NCBI RefSeq assembly: GCF_000380165.1
Contig: NZ_KB904666.1
Span: 1-64,000 of the forward strand
DNA from: Wenjunlia vitaminophila DSM 41686
GTDB lineage: Bacteria; Actinomycetota; Actinomycetes; Streptomycetales; Streptomycetaceae
Direction: 5' to 3'
DNA length: 64,000 bases
The notes under the pieces are model-generated. The model was not told the origin of the DNA. It worked only from the letters and a program-made list of their open reading frames with translations, and ran no database searches. This document shows positions 33,093 through 42,068 of the stretch, in pieces (the first letter of the stretch is position 1; each line of letters begins with the position of its first letter). Made by a program: the position numbers and the translations under genes.

Positions 33093-34157
33093 ATGGCCGC
33101 TCCGACCCTTGCGTTGACCACCGCGTTCGGGCTGCTGGTCGCGGCCTCCAGCCTGGCCCTCGGCCCCTCCCCGGCGGAAGCCGTGGACACCAGTCGGGGC
33201 CTGCCCGGTTTCTGCCCCGACAGCAACGGCGTGACCGTGGTCGTGGACTTCCGCGAACTCGGCGGCACCACCATCGTCCGCTGCGCCGTGGGCCACCAGG
33301 ACACCGGCCTCGCCGCGCTGAAGGCGGCCGGCATCCAGGTCACCGGCACCAACCGGTGGGGCGAGTCCTTCGTCTGCCGGCTGGAGAACAAGCCGGGACC
33401 GGACAGCGAGCCCTGCATCGACACCCCGCCGGCCGACGCCTACTGGTCGTACTGGCACGCCGCGAACGGTGGGTCGTGGACCTACAGCCAGTTCGGGGCG
33501 ACCAACCGCACCCCGCAGGACGGCGGGTTCGAAGGCTGGTCGTTCTCCCTCAACCACGACGCCGGCGAGGCGCCGGCCCCCCGGGTCGCCCCCCGGCGGC
33601 CCACCCCCCAGCCGGGGGGCAGCTCGGGCGGGGACACCGGTGGGAGCACCGGCGGTACGGGAACCAGCACCACCAGCGGCGGCGGCAGCGGCGGTGGCAG
33701 TGGCGGTGACGCGCCTCCGGCCACCGACCCCGGCGGGACGGCCGCCGGCGGGACCACGGCTGGCCCCGGCGGAACGTCCACGGGGCCCTCCGGGACGTCG
33801 GGGACCACCCCGGACCGCGGCGACCGGCCCCGGGACCGCCACGGCGCCGGCGAGCGGCAGCCGAACGGGGGACGGGGCACCGACCGGAAGAGCGGCGCCC
33901 CACGCCCCTCCGCGTCCCGGCCCACCCCCTCGGGGTCCGCCGCCTCCGCCCCCGCGGGCCCCGGAGCGTCGGTCACCCCCACCGGGTCCGCCGACTGGAC
34001 CGGCGGCGAGGACACCACGACGGTGCAGGCCGCCCGCGACAGCGGGGTGCCCACCGGGACCGTCGTCGGGGCCGGAGCCGCCGCCGTCCTCGCCGGCGCC
34101 GCCGGTGTCACCGCCTGGCGTCGCCGCACCGCGTCCCGCGTGGGCGAGCCGCGGTGA
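33093..34157 (+). CDS. Secreted, membrane-anchored DUF4430-like (transcobalamin beta-domain-type) protein
   Basis: A 354-residue protein from the ATG at 33093. A signal peptide (ALTTAFGLLVAASSLALGP, cut after AEA at about residue 30) is followed by a domain at residues 38-150 with four cysteines: FCPDSNGVTVVVDFREL, LAALKAAGIQVTGTNRWG, FVCRLENKPGPDSEPC, DAYWSYWHAANGGSWTYSQ, FEGWSF. This is the small beta domain related to DUF4430 and to the C-terminal domain of transcobalamin. A long Gly/Pro/Thr/Ser-rich spacer reaches a final transmembrane helix and basic tail. It is the first gene under the B12 riboswitch and overlaps the ECF T-component gene by four bases. I infer a surface B12-binding role. 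Confidence 0.82.
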   Translation: MAAPTLALTTAFGLLVAASSLALGPSPAEAVDTSRGLPGFCPDSNGVTVVVDFRELGGTTIVRCAVGHQDTGLAALKAAGIQVTGTNRWGESFVCRLENKPGPDSEPCIDTPPADAYWSYWHAANGGSWTYSQFGATNRTPQDGGFEGWSFSLNHDAGEAPAPRVAPRRPTPQPGGSSGGDTGGSTGGTGTSTTSGGGSGGGSGGDAPPATDPGGTAAGGTTAGPGGTSTGPSGTSGTTPDRGDRPRDRHGAGERQPNGGRGTDRKSGAPRPSASRPTPSGSAASAPAGPGASVTPTGSADWTGGEDTTTVQAARDSGVPTGTVVGAGAAAVLAGAAGVTAWRRRTASRVGEPR

Positions 34158-35251
34158 GGGCCCTTCCCCGGTCCGTGCACCCCGGCGCCTGGTGGCTGTG
34201 GGCCCTGGGCCTGGCCGCGGCGGCCAGCCGCACCGCCAACCCGGTGCTGCTGGTGATGATCCTCGCCGTCGCGGGGTTCGTGGTGACCCAGCGGCGCGAC
34301 CACGCGCCGTGGGCGCTGGCCTTCCGGATGTACCTGGTGCTCGGCGCGGTGATCGTGGCGATGCGGGTGGTCTTCCGGATCGTCTTCGGCGGCGGGCAGG
34401 GCGACACCGTGCTGTTCACCCTCCCGGAGATCCCCCTGCCGCACTGGGTGGCCGGCGTCCGGCTGCTCGGTCCGGTCGCCGCCGAACAACTCCTCGGCGG
34501 CCTCTACGACGGACTCAGGCTCGCCACCATGGTCGCCTGCGTCGGCGCGGCCAACGCCCTGGCCAACCCCAAGCGGATGCTGAAGGCCCTGCCCGGCGCG
34601 CTCCACGAGATCGGCACCTCGGTCGTGGTGGCGCTCTCCGTCGCCCCGCAGCTCGTGGAGAGCGTCCAACGGGTGCGCCGCGCCCGGCTGCTGCGCGGCG
34701 GCACCGTGCGCAGGGGCCTGCGCGGCACGGACGCGCTCCGCGGCATCGTCATCCCCGTCCTGGAGGACGCGATGAACCGTTCCCTCGCCCTGGCCGCAGC
34801 GATGGCCTCCCACGGCTACGGCCACACCGGCCGCACCGCCCCCCGCACCCGGGCGCTCACCGGCGCGCTGGTGATCACCGGGCTGCTCGGGGTGTGCGGC
34901 GGCCTGTACGGGGTGATGGGCGCCAGCACCCCCGGCTACCTCGGCACCCCGCTGCTGCTGGCCGGACTCGCCCTGGCCGGCTGCGGGTTCGTCCTCGGCG
35001 GACGGCGGGTCACCCGCACCACCTACCGGCCGGACCCGTGGCGCGGCGCCGAGTGGCTCGTGACCGTTGCCGGGCTGGCCTCCGCCGGGCTGATGTACCT
35101 GGCGTCACGCACCGACGCCACGTCCCTGTACCCCTCCCTGGCCCCGCTGGCCTGGCCCGAGGTGGCCCTGCTGCCCGCGGTCGCCGCCCTGGTCGGGGTG
35201 GTCCCCGCCTGGCTGGCGCCCGGCCCACCACGACAGGCGGTGCGCCCGTGA
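34154..35251 (+). CDS. ECF transporter T component (CbiQ-like transmembrane subunit)
   Basis: A 365-residue integral membrane protein starting with GTG in a GTGA overlap. It has about eight hydrophobic helices and the EcfT coupling region ALSVAPQLVESVQRVRRARLL, followed by the second cytosolic motif ALAAAMASHGYGHTGR (usual form A-x-x-x-R-G/S-H-G-Y), which contact the ATPases. Energy-coupling factor transporters import vitamins with a substrate-binding S component. The preceding gene carries a B12 riboswitch and the following genes encode the A-A' ATPase and S component, so a cobalamin transporter is likely. It is longer than typical CbiQ owing to additional C-terminal helices. Confidence 0.88.
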   Translation: MRALPRSVHPGAWWLWALGLAAAASRTANPVLLVMILAVAGFVVTQRRDHAPWALAFRMYLVLGAVIVAMRVVFRIVFGGGQGDTVLFTLPEIPLPHWVAGVRLLGPVAAEQLLGGLYDGLRLATMVACVGAANALANPKRMLKALPGALHEIGTSVVVALSVAPQLVESVQRVRRARLLRGGTVRRGLRGTDALRGIVIPVLEDAMNRSLALAAAMASHGYGHTGRTAPRTRALTGALVITGLLGVCGGLYGVMGASTPGYLGTPLLLAGLALAGCGFVLGGRRVTRTTYRPDPWRGAEWLVTVAGLASAGLMYLASRTDATSLYPSLAPLAWPEVALLPAVAALVGVVPAWLAPGPPRQAVRP

Positions 35252-37023
35252 TCCGCTTCGACCAGGTGACGTTCACCTACTCCACCGCCGACCTGCCCAC
35301 CCTGCGCTCCGTTGACCTGCACGTCGGCGAGGGCGAGCTGTGCCTGGTCACCGGGCGCACCGGCGTCGGCAAGTCCACCCTGCTCAACGCGGTCAACGGG
35401 CTGGTGCCGCACTTCACCGGCGGCCACCTCCAAGGCAGCGTCATCGTGGCCGGACTGAGCACCGCCACCGCGCCGCCCCAGGAGTTCGCCCCGGTGGTCG
35501 GCGTCGTCGGGCAGGACCCCCTGGCGTCGTTCGTCACCGACACCGTCGAGGAGGAACTCGCCTACGGCATGGAGCAGTTGGGGGTGGCCCCGCCGGTGAT
35601 GCGCAGACGCGTCGAGGAGACCCTCGACCTGCTGGGCATCGCCGAGCTGCGCCGACGTCCGCTGCGCACCCTGTCGGGCGGCCAGCAACAGCGGGTCGCC
35701 ATCGGCTCCGTGCTCACCGCGCAGCCCCGCGTGCTGGTCCTGGACGAACCCACCTCGGCGCTCGACCCGACCGCGGCCGAGGAGGTGCTCGCCGCGATCA
35801 CCCGGCTCGTCCACGACCTCGGCACGACCGTGCTGATCGCCGAACACCGGGTGGAGCGCGTGGTGCAGTACGCCGACCGGCTGGTCCACCTGGCCGGCGA
35901 CGGGCGGGTCCTCGACGGCGCCCCCGCCGACCTGATGCGCACCTCGGACATCGCCCCTCCCGTGGTCCGGCTGGGGCGCCTCGCCGGCTGGGACCCGCTG
36001 CCGCTGTCGGTGCGCGACGCGCGGCGCCGGGCGGGGGACCTGCGGGACCTTCTGCGCGCACACCAGCCGCCGGCGCAGCGGACACCCGAGCCGGTGCCGG
36101 CCGTGGCGGGTACCACACCGGCTCCCGGGGCCGCCACCGCCCGCCGCCCCGCCCAGGCAGCGCCCCCCGTCCCCGCCTCCTCCGCCACCGCCACCTCCTC
36201 CGCCACCGCCGGTCACGGTCACGGCCACGGTCACAGTCACGGCCAGGATCACGGACAGGGTGGCGGTCCCGCCCTGTCCGCCCGCCGCCTGGTCGTCGCC
36301 TACCCCGACACCACGGCCGTCCGCGGGGTGGACCTCGACCTGCGCCGGGGCGAGGTCACCGCCCTCATGGGCCGCAACGGCTCCGGCAAGTCCTCGCTGC
36401 TGTGGGCGCTCCAGGGTTCCGGGCCGCGACGCTCCGGCACGGTGGACGTCGCCGGAACCGACCCGGGCCGGGTGCCGCCCCGGCGGGCCCGTTCCCTCGT
36501 CGGCCTCGTCCCGCAGACCGCCGCCGACCTGCTCTACCTGCACACCGTGGACGCCGAGTGCGCCCAGGCCGACCACGAGTCGCGGGCGCCGGCGGGAACC
36601 TGCCGGGCGCTGCTGGACTCCGTCGCCCCGGGGCTCCCCGGTGCCCGGCACCCCCGCGACCTCTCCGAGGGCCAGCAACTGGCGCTGGTCCTGGCCGTGC
36701 AGCTCACCGCGGCACCCGGCGTGGTCCTGCTCGACGAGCCGACCAGGGGCCTGGACTACCACGCCAAGGAGACCTTCGCCCGGCTGGCCCGCCGGCTCGC
36801 CGGGGAGGGCCGGGCGGTGGTGGTCGCCACCCACGACGTGGAGTTCACCGCGCGGGCGGCGGACCGGGTCGTGGTGATGGCCGAGGGAGACGTGGTGGCC
36901 GACGGCCCGACACCCGACGTCGTGGTCTCGTCGCCGGCGTTCGCACCCCAGGTCACCAAGGTGCTCGGCCCCCAACGGTGGCTCACCGTCGAACAGGTCC
37001 AGCAGGCCCTGGAGGCGGCGTGA
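35248..37023 (+). CDS. ECF transporter ATPase, two nucleotide-binding domains fused (A-A')
   Basis: A 591-residue protein starting in a GTGA overlap. First ABC domain: Walker A GRTGVGKSTLLN (about residue 37), signature LSGGQQQRVA, Walker B VLVLDEPTSALDP, switch His in LIAEHR. Second domain: Walker A GRNGSGKSSLLW, signature LSEGQQLALVLA, Walker B VVLLDEPTRGLD, switch His in VVATHD. The linker (about residues 270-340) is Pro/Ala-rich and contains a histidine cluster (GHGHGHGHSHGQDHG, about 322-336) able to bind metal. One polypeptide thus supplies both ATPases of the ECF module, and the order T, A-A', S in one coupled operon is complete. Confidence 0.92.
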   Translation: MIRFDQVTFTYSTADLPTLRSVDLHVGEGELCLVTGRTGVGKSTLLNAVNGLVPHFTGGHLQGSVIVAGLSTATAPPQEFAPVVGVVGQDPLASFVTDTVEEELAYGMEQLGVAPPVMRRRVEETLDLLGIAELRRRPLRTLSGGQQQRVAIGSVLTAQPRVLVLDEPTSALDPTAAEEVLAAITRLVHDLGTTVLIAEHRVERVVQYADRLVHLAGDGRVLDGAPADLMRTSDIAPPVVRLGRLAGWDPLPLSVRDARRRAGDLRDLLRAHQPPAQRTPEPVPAVAGTTPAPGAATARRPAQAAPPVPASSATATSSATAGHGHGHGHSHGQDHGQGGGPALSARRLVVAYPDTTAVRGVDLDLRRGEVTALMGRNGSGKSSLLWALQGSGPRRSGTVDVAGTDPGRVPPRRARSLVGLVPQTAADLLYLHTVDAECAQADHESRAPAGTCRALLDSVAPGLPGARHPRDLSEGQQLALVLAVQLTAAPGVVLLDEPTRGLDYHAKETFARLARRLAGEGRAVVVATHDVEFTARAADRVVVMAEGDVVADGPTPDVVVSSPAFAPQVTKVLGPQRWLTVEQVQQALEAA

Positions 37024-37907
37024 CGTCCCCCGCCACCGCCCGTCGCCGGCTGCCGGTGCTGCCGATCGGGGCGCGGCCCGCCGTCGTGCTGACCCTGGCC
37101 AGCGTCGCCGGACTCGCCATGTTCTTCTGGCCGCTGTTCGTCGCGCCCACCCCCGAGGCCACCGCGCACACCGCCGACGCCCCGCTGGTCTTCGTCCTGA
37201 CCATGCCGGTGCTGCTCGCCGTGGTCCTCGCCGAGATCTCCTCCGGCGGGATCGACGCCAAGGCCCTGGCCATGCTCGGTGTGCTCTCCGCGATCAACGC
37301 GGGCCTGCGGCCCCTGGGCGCCGGCACCGCCGGCATCGAGACCGTCTTCTTCCTGCTCGTCCTGGCGGGCCGGGTGTTCGGCCCCGGCTTCGGCTTCGTC
37401 CTCGGCTGCACCTCCCTGTTCGCCTCGGCGCTGCTGACCGCCGGCGTCGGGCCCTGGCTGCCGTTCCAGATGATCGCCTCGGGCTGGGTCGGACTCGGCG
37501 CGGGACTGCTGCCGAAACGCCCCACCGGGCGGGCCGAGATCGCCATGCTCACCGCCTACGGGATCCTCGTCGCCTACGGCTTCGGGTTCCTGATGAACAT
37601 GTGGTTCTGGCCGTTCACCACGGGAACGGACACCCAGCTCTCCTTCGTCGCCGGCGCCCCCGTCCTGGACAACCTGCACCGCTTCGCCGTCTTCACCCTC
37701 GTCACCTCCACCTGGGGCTGGGACACCGGACGCGCCGTCACCAACGCCGTCGCCCTCGTCACCCTCGGCCCGGCCGTGCTCGCGGTGCTGCGCCGCGCCG
37801 CCCGCCGAGCCGCGTTCGGTGCCCCCGTCACCATCACCCCCGCCCCACCCGGGGCGCCGCGCGAGGTGCCCCGCGCACTCACCACGCCACCCCGGGGCCG
37901 GCCCTGA
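37020..37907 (+). CDS. ECF transporter substrate-binding S component (probable cobalamin-type)
   Basis: A 295-residue membrane protein, again starting in a GTGA overlap. It has six to seven helices (VVLTLASVAGLAMFFWPLFV, LVFVLTMPVLLAVVLAEISS, FLLVLAGRVFGPGFGFVLG, IAMLTAYGILVAYGFGFLMN). The helix-1 and loop features (ALAMLGVLSAINAGLRPLGA and GCTSLFASALLTAGVGPWLP) are those of S components of the CblT/CbrT type. Conserved Trp residues in the C-terminal half may contact the ligand. Specificity for cobalamin or a corrinoid precursor is inferred from the riboswitch upstream and the transcobalamin-like genes downstream. Confidence 0.85.
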   Translation: MTSPATARRRLPVLPIGARPAVVLTLASVAGLAMFFWPLFVAPTPEATAHTADAPLVFVLTMPVLLAVVLAEISSGGIDAKALAMLGVLSAINAGLRPLGAGTAGIETVFFLLVLAGRVFGPGFGFVLGCTSLFASALLTAGVGPWLPFQMIASGWVGLGAGLLPKRPTGRAEIAMLTAYGILVAYGFGFLMNMWFWPFTTGTDTQLSFVAGAPVLDNLHRFAVFTLVTSTWGWDTGRAVTNAVALVTLGPAVLAVLRRAARRAAFGAPVTITPAPPGAPREVPRALTTPPRGRP

Positions 37908-38000
37908 CCCACGCCGCGGGCCCGCACCGCGGCCCACGTACCTCGACCAACAGCCAACGGACCACCCCCACCCACGAAGACACGACCGAGGAGCCGCACC

Positions 38001-39503
38001 GTGCCCCTGCTCACCCGGCGGAGAACCGCCGCCGCCGTCATCCCCTCCGCCGCACTGGTCACCGCCCTGCTGCTGCCGGCCCCCACGCACGCCGAACAGG
38101 CGCCCCCGCCGCTGAAGTCCCCGGCGAACGCCGGCGCCACCTGGATCGCCTCCAAGCTCACCGACGGCACCCACGCCTCCGGTGACCACGGCCTGACCGC
38201 CGACGTCGTCCTGGCCCTGGCCTCCACCGGCACCGGCGGCGCCACCGCGGACAAGGCCACCGACTGGCTGGCCGCCAACGCCGAGGCGTACATCACCCGC
38301 GGCACCCCCGGGGCCGTCTTCGCCGGAGGCGCCGCCAAGCTCGCCATGGTCGCCGCCGTCGAGCACCGCGACCCGCGGAACTTCGGCGGTCAGGACCTGG
38401 TCGGCACCCTCCTCGGCCGCCTCCAGGACAACGGGCGGTTCACCGACGACCTCCCCGGCGACGGCTCCAACCAGTTCACCCAGTCCCTGGCCGTGCTCGC
38501 CCTCCAGCGCACCGGGGACCTGCCCGCCAAGGCCGTGGACTTCCTCGCCGGCACCCGCTGCGCCGACGGCGGCTACCCGCTGTACTTCAAGACCGACCCG
38601 ACCAAGTGCAAGTCGCACACCGACAGCACCGGCCTCGCCGTCCAGGCACTGCTCGCCGCCGGCCGCACCGCCGACGCCAAGCCCGGCCTCGACTGGCTGG
38701 AGCAGCAGCAGCTCCCGGACGGCAGCTTCCGCGACAACGGTTTCGGCACCCCGCCGGGCAACTCCAACTCCACCGCCCTCGACGTCCAGGCGCTGGCCGC
38801 CGGGGGCCGCACCGAGGCCGCCGCCAAGGGCCTCACCTGGCTCAAGGGCGTGCAGGTGGACTGCTCGGGCGCCGCAGCCGACCGCGGCGCCGTCGGCTAC
38901 TCGGAACCCAAGGCCGACGGCGTCGCGCTGCGCGCCACTGCCCAGGCGGTCCCGGCCCTCGCCGGCAAGTCCCTGGGCGAGATCGACGGCAAGGGCGCGG
39001 CCAAGGACCTGGAACCCGTCGACTGCACCCCGGGCACCCCGGGCGGGGACCCCGGCGGCAACTCCGACGGCAACGCCAACGGCGACCCGGGCGGCAACCC
39101 GGGCGGCGGCGACCCCCAGGGCACCAGCTCGGGCAACGGAGATCCCCAGGGCACCTCCAACGGCACCGACTCCAACGGCACCGACTCCAACGGGACCGAG
39201 TCCAACGGCACCACCGACGGCACCGACACCCAGGGCGCCGACGGCGGCACCACCGACGGGAGCACCGGCGGCACCGACCCCACCCCTGACCCGTCGCCCT
39301 CCGCCTCGACCGGCGGCACCACGAGCACCACAGGCACCACCGGAGACGACTACACCTCGACCTCCGGCGGCACCACCGACGGCGGCAAGCTCGCCGCCAC
39401 CGGCTCCAGCACCCTCCCGCTCGCCGGAGGCGCCGCCGCCCTGCTGTTCGCCGGCGTCACCGCCGTCACCCTGACCCGCCTGCGCCGCCAGCGCCGCGCG
39501 TGA
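38001..39503 (+). CDS. Wall-anchored alpha/alpha-toroid protein (transcobalamin alpha-domain-like)
   Basis: A 500-residue protein from the GTG at 38001 (GAGGAG seven bases upstream). A signal peptide (cut after THA at about residue 32) is followed at 35-345 by repeated inner/outer helix pairs of the squalene-cyclase/prenyltransferase type: LTADVVLALASTGTGG, FTQSLAVLALQRTGDLP, DSTGLAVQALLAAGRT, NSTALDVQALAAGGRTE. The same alpha6/alpha6 barrel forms the large domain of transcobalamin. The usual DxDD catalytic motif of cyclases is absent. A Gly/Asn/Thr-rich spacer leads to LAATG, a hydrophobic helix and RRQRRA, a class E sortase signal. Thus it is displayed on the wall, and I infer it binds corrinoids for the ECF transporter. 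Confidence 0.85.
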   Translation: MPLLTRRRTAAAVIPSAALVTALLLPAPTHAEQAPPPLKSPANAGATWIASKLTDGTHASGDHGLTADVVLALASTGTGGATADKATDWLAANAEAYITRGTPGAVFAGGAAKLAMVAAVEHRDPRNFGGQDLVGTLLGRLQDNGRFTDDLPGDGSNQFTQSLAVLALQRTGDLPAKAVDFLAGTRCADGGYPLYFKTDPTKCKSHTDSTGLAVQALLAAGRTADAKPGLDWLEQQQLPDGSFRDNGFGTPPGNSNSTALDVQALAAGGRTEAAAKGLTWLKGVQVDCSGAAADRGAVGYSEPKADGVALRATAQAVPALAGKSLGEIDGKGAAKDLEPVDCTPGTPGGDPGGNSDGNANGDPGGNPGGGDPQGTSSGNGDPQGTSNGTDSNGTDSNGTESNGTTDGTDTQGADGGTTDGSTGGTDPTPDPSPSASTGGTTSTTGTTGDDYTSTSGGTTDGGKLAATGSSTLPLAGGAAALLFAGVTAVTLTRLRRQRRA

Positions 39504-39562
39504 CCGTCCCCGCCCAGCGTTCCCCCTCCCGTGCCCACCGGCACCCACCCGAAAGGTCACCC

Positions 39563-40054
39563 ATGTCCCTCGCCAGCGTCCTGCGCCGCACCGCCGTCGC
39601 AACCGCCGTCCTCGGTCTCACCCTGACCACGGCCTCGACGGCGACCGCCGCCCCCAAGCGGCCCGTCGTCAACGCCCCCGTCACCGTCAACCTCACCGTG
39701 CAGGGCCCCGCCAGCACCCTGTTCAGCGGCTCCCTCTCCACCACCGGCCACGACGTCACCACGGCGTCCGGCGGCACCCACCACTGCGACGGCACCAACG
39801 GCGGAGCCAACACCACCCCGGGCGCCACCCCCACCGCGGCCCTCGACGACGCCGCACACACCCAGGGCTTCACCTGGGACGGCACCTGGTACGCGTCCTT
39901 CGACGACTACTTCGTCACCAGCATCGCGTCCGTCCCCGGCGGCGCCGACGCCTACTGGAACATCTCCGTCAACGGCACCCCCATCCCCGTCGGCGGCTGC
40001 CAGTTCCGCCTGAACAGCGGCGACAAGGTCGCCTTCACCTGGACCGAGCTGTAG
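39563..40054 (+). CDS. Secreted DUF4430-domain protein (transcobalamin beta-domain-like)
   Basis: A 163-residue exported protein from the ATG at 39563. A signal peptide (AVATAVLGLTLTTASTATAA, cut near residue 27) is followed by a single domain: VTVNLTVQGPASTLFSGSL, HDVTTASGGTHHCDGTNGG, AHTQGFTWDGTWYASFDDYF, DAYWNISVNGTPIPVGGC, LNSGDKVAFTWTEL. The final strand-turn pattern (YW-I-VNG--...-GC--L--GD-V-F-W) is the DUF4430 signature, the fold of the small beta domain of transcobalamin and intrinsic factor. With the barrel protein upstream it would supply the second half of a two-domain corrinoid binder. It has no anchor and may be free or bound to the barrel protein. Confidence 0.85.
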   Translation: MSLASVLRRTAVATAVLGLTLTTASTATAAPKRPVVNAPVTVNLTVQGPASTLFSGSLSTTGHDVTTASGGTHHCDGTNGGANTTPGATPTAALDDAAHTQGFTWDGTWYASFDDYFVTSIASVPGGADAYWNISVNGTPIPVGGCQFRLNSGDKVAFTWTEL

Positions 40055-40077
40055 GAGCCCCCGGCCCCCACCGGCAG

Positions 40078-40108
40078 GTGCCCGTCCCGCCCCACGTGGG
40101 ACGGGCAC
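40078..40108. terminator. Bidirectional terminator after the B12 locus
   Basis: GTGCCCGTCCC (40078-40088) and GGGACGGGCAC (40098-40108) form a perfect 11-bp stem with a nine-base loop, between the convergent DUF4430 and FAD-oxidase genes. Confidence 0.8.
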
Positions 40109-40139
40109 CCCGGGGGGCCTCACGCCCCCCGGGCCCACC

Positions 40140-41768
40140 TCACGCCGGCGGGATCGACAACGCGTGGCGGAACACGTTCAACGGGTCCCAGCGGCGCTTG
40201 GCCGCGCGCAACCGCGGGGCGCTGCCCTTGTAGTAGAGCTCGTACCAGGGCACACCGGAGGTGTTCCACCGCGGGTCGGCCAGGTCCCGGTCCGGGTAGT
40301 TGACGAAGGCGCCGTCCAGCACGCCGTCCGGCACCGGAACACCCCCCGAGTCCGGGTGCGTGTCCCGGTACAGGCCGCGCAGCCAGGCGAGGTGCCGCTC
40401 GTCGTCGTCCGTCTGCTGCCAGGCCGTCAGGTACATCACCTTCAGGACCGCGTCGCGCTGCGCCACCACGGTGGCCCCGGGCGCCACGGCGTTCACCCGA
40501 CTCCCGTAGGTGTTCAGGCTCACCATCCCGCTGGTGAGGCCGGCGTCCCGGGTCAGGTAACGGTGGATGGTGCCGATGTCCCGGTGTGTCAGGGCCCGGC
40601 GGCGGTAACTCGACTTCACCTTCAGGCAGTACCGCAGGCCGGCCTCCTCGGGCGGGCCGAGCAGCGCGGACGACAGCCACGACATGCGGGTGACCCGACG
40701 CGTGCTGCTCAGCCCGAGGCCCTCGTCGAGAGCGGACAGGTGCGAGTCGAGCACCCGCCGGGCCGCCCCGCCGCCCCCGGCCACCTGGCCGATCATCATC
40801 ACGCTGCCCATGGACCGGTGGGACAGGACGAACTCGCTGTAGAAGCCGGCCTCCGGGACACCAGCCGCGCTGTTCCGCTCCACCCACGCGCCGTGGTTGT
40901 CCAGCAGCCGGGTGAACGTGGGGAGGTCGAGCTGCTCCCAGGGCCAGTGCACGGCGAAGTTCAGCACCTCCTCCGGCGGCGCCGGGAGCAGCCCCGCCGG
41001 GTCCGTACCCCGGGCCCCCGGCGACCGGAACCAGAAGCGGGTGGCGACTCCGAAGTTGCCGCCGCCACCCCCGGTGTGGGCCCACCACAGCTCCCGGTTC
41101 GGATCGTCCGGCTCACGGGTCGCCACCACCGGCCGCGCGACCCCCGAACCGTCCACCACCACGACCTCCACCGCGTAGAGGTGGTCCACCGACAGCCCGT
41201 ACATCCGGCACAGCGGTCCGTACCCACCACCGGGGACGTGCCCACCGACCCCCACGTCGGGGCACCACCCGGCGGGAACGGTCACCCCCCACCCCAGGAA
41301 CAGCCGCCGGTACGCCTCCCCCAGAGTCGAACCGGCCCCCACCACGAACGCCCGGCGCTCCGCGTCGTAGGACACCTCGTCCATCGCCGACATGTCGATC
41401 ATGACCCGCACCCGCGGGTCCTCCACGAAGTCCTCGAAGCAGTGCCCCCCGCTGCGCACCGCCAGCCGCCGGCCCGACCGCACGGCGTCCTGCACCGCCC
41501 GCACCACGTCCCGGGTCGAGGTGACGACGTGGACCGCCTCCGGGCTGCCCTGGAACCTCAGGTTGTAGTGCCGGTCAACGAGCGACGGGTACCGCGGGTC
41601 CCCCGGCCGCACCACGACGGGCCCCGGCCCGGCGGCGCCCGCCCCCTCCGCGGGACCCCCGGCCGCCGTCGCCGCGTCCGCCGTGGACCGCGCACCCCCC
41701 ACCGCGAGCCCGGCGGCGGTCACCGCCGCGGTGCCGCGCAGCACATGTCGTCGTGTGTGGTCAGCCAC
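40140..41768 (-). CDS. Secreted FAD-linked oxidase, BBE-type (bicovalent flavin)
   Basis: A 542-residue exported oxidoreductase. The start is GTG at 41768. A twin-arginine signal is likely (HTRRHVLRGTAAVTAAGLAV). The FAD-binding domain has RSGGHCFEDF, whose His normally bonds the flavin 8-alpha position, and VPAGWCPDVGVGGHVPGGGYG-type sequence, whose Cys gives the second bond. The C-terminal berberine-bridge-enzyme motif is DPLNVFRHALSIPP. Family members oxidise carbohydrates or alkaloid-like and polyketide products with O2. The substrate is unknown. It is a single gene, divergent from pglW and separated from the B12 locus by a terminator. Confidence 0.9.
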   Translation of the reverse strand: MADHTRRHVLRGTAAVTAAGLAVGGARSTADAATAAGGPAEGAGAAGPGPVVVRPGDPRYPSLVDRHYNLRFQGSPEAVHVVTSTRDVVRAVQDAVRSGRRLAVRSGGHCFEDFVEDPRVRVMIDMSAMDEVSYDAERRAFVVGAGSTLGEAYRRLFLGWGVTVPAGWCPDVGVGGHVPGGGYGPLCRMYGLSVDHLYAVEVVVVDGSGVARPVVATREPDDPNRELWWAHTGGGGGNFGVATRFWFRSPGARGTDPAGLLPAPPEEVLNFAVHWPWEQLDLPTFTRLLDNHGAWVERNSAAGVPEAGFYSEFVLSHRSMGSVMMIGQVAGGGGAARRVLDSHLSALDEGLGLSSTRRVTRMSWLSSALLGPPEEAGLRYCLKVKSSYRRRALTHRDIGTIHRYLTRDAGLTSGMVSLNTYGSRVNAVAPGATVVAQRDAVLKVMYLTAWQQTDDDERHLAWLRGLYRDTHPDSGGVPVPDGVLDGAFVNYPDRDLADPRWNTSGVPWYELYYKGSAPRLRAAKRRWDPLNVFRHALSIPPA

Positions 41769-42068
41769 CGATCACGTCCTTCCCTCGTCCCACGCCCACA
41801 CCGGAACGGCGGGGGCGAGGGCGACGCTACGGACGGCTACCGGGGAGCGACATGGTGTTGGGTACCGGGCCCATGGTGGCGCTGGCCCCATGGCACTCCG
41901 CCCGTCCCTCGTCCATCATGCGCCCCCCGCGGGCCGGCCCTACGACCGCGGCGCGACCACCGGCACCCAACGCCCGAAACCCCATGTCACGGCCCCCACC
42001 AGCGCGGTAGGGTCAGCCGCGAACGGCCCAAGTTGGGGACGGCGGCGACGCACACGGAGGTCGAACCG
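41769..42068. promoter_or_regulatory. Divergent promoter region before pglW
   Basis: 300 bp between the FAD-oxidase and pglW genes, presumably containing both promoters. CCATGG occurs three times between about 41,870 and 41,895. GGAGG at 42056-42060 is the pglW ribosome binding site. No gene seen. Confidence 0.4.

Noticed and set aside
38001-39503. Terpene cyclase or prenyltransferase
   Set aside because: The toroid helices are there, but the DxDD-type catalytic motif is missing and the protein is exported and wall-anchored.
36756-39602. A 948-codon open frame on the minus strand opposite the ECF and barrel genes
   Set aside because: Extreme Gly/Val/Ala composition with no motif; it mirrors third-position G+C of the genes on the other strand.
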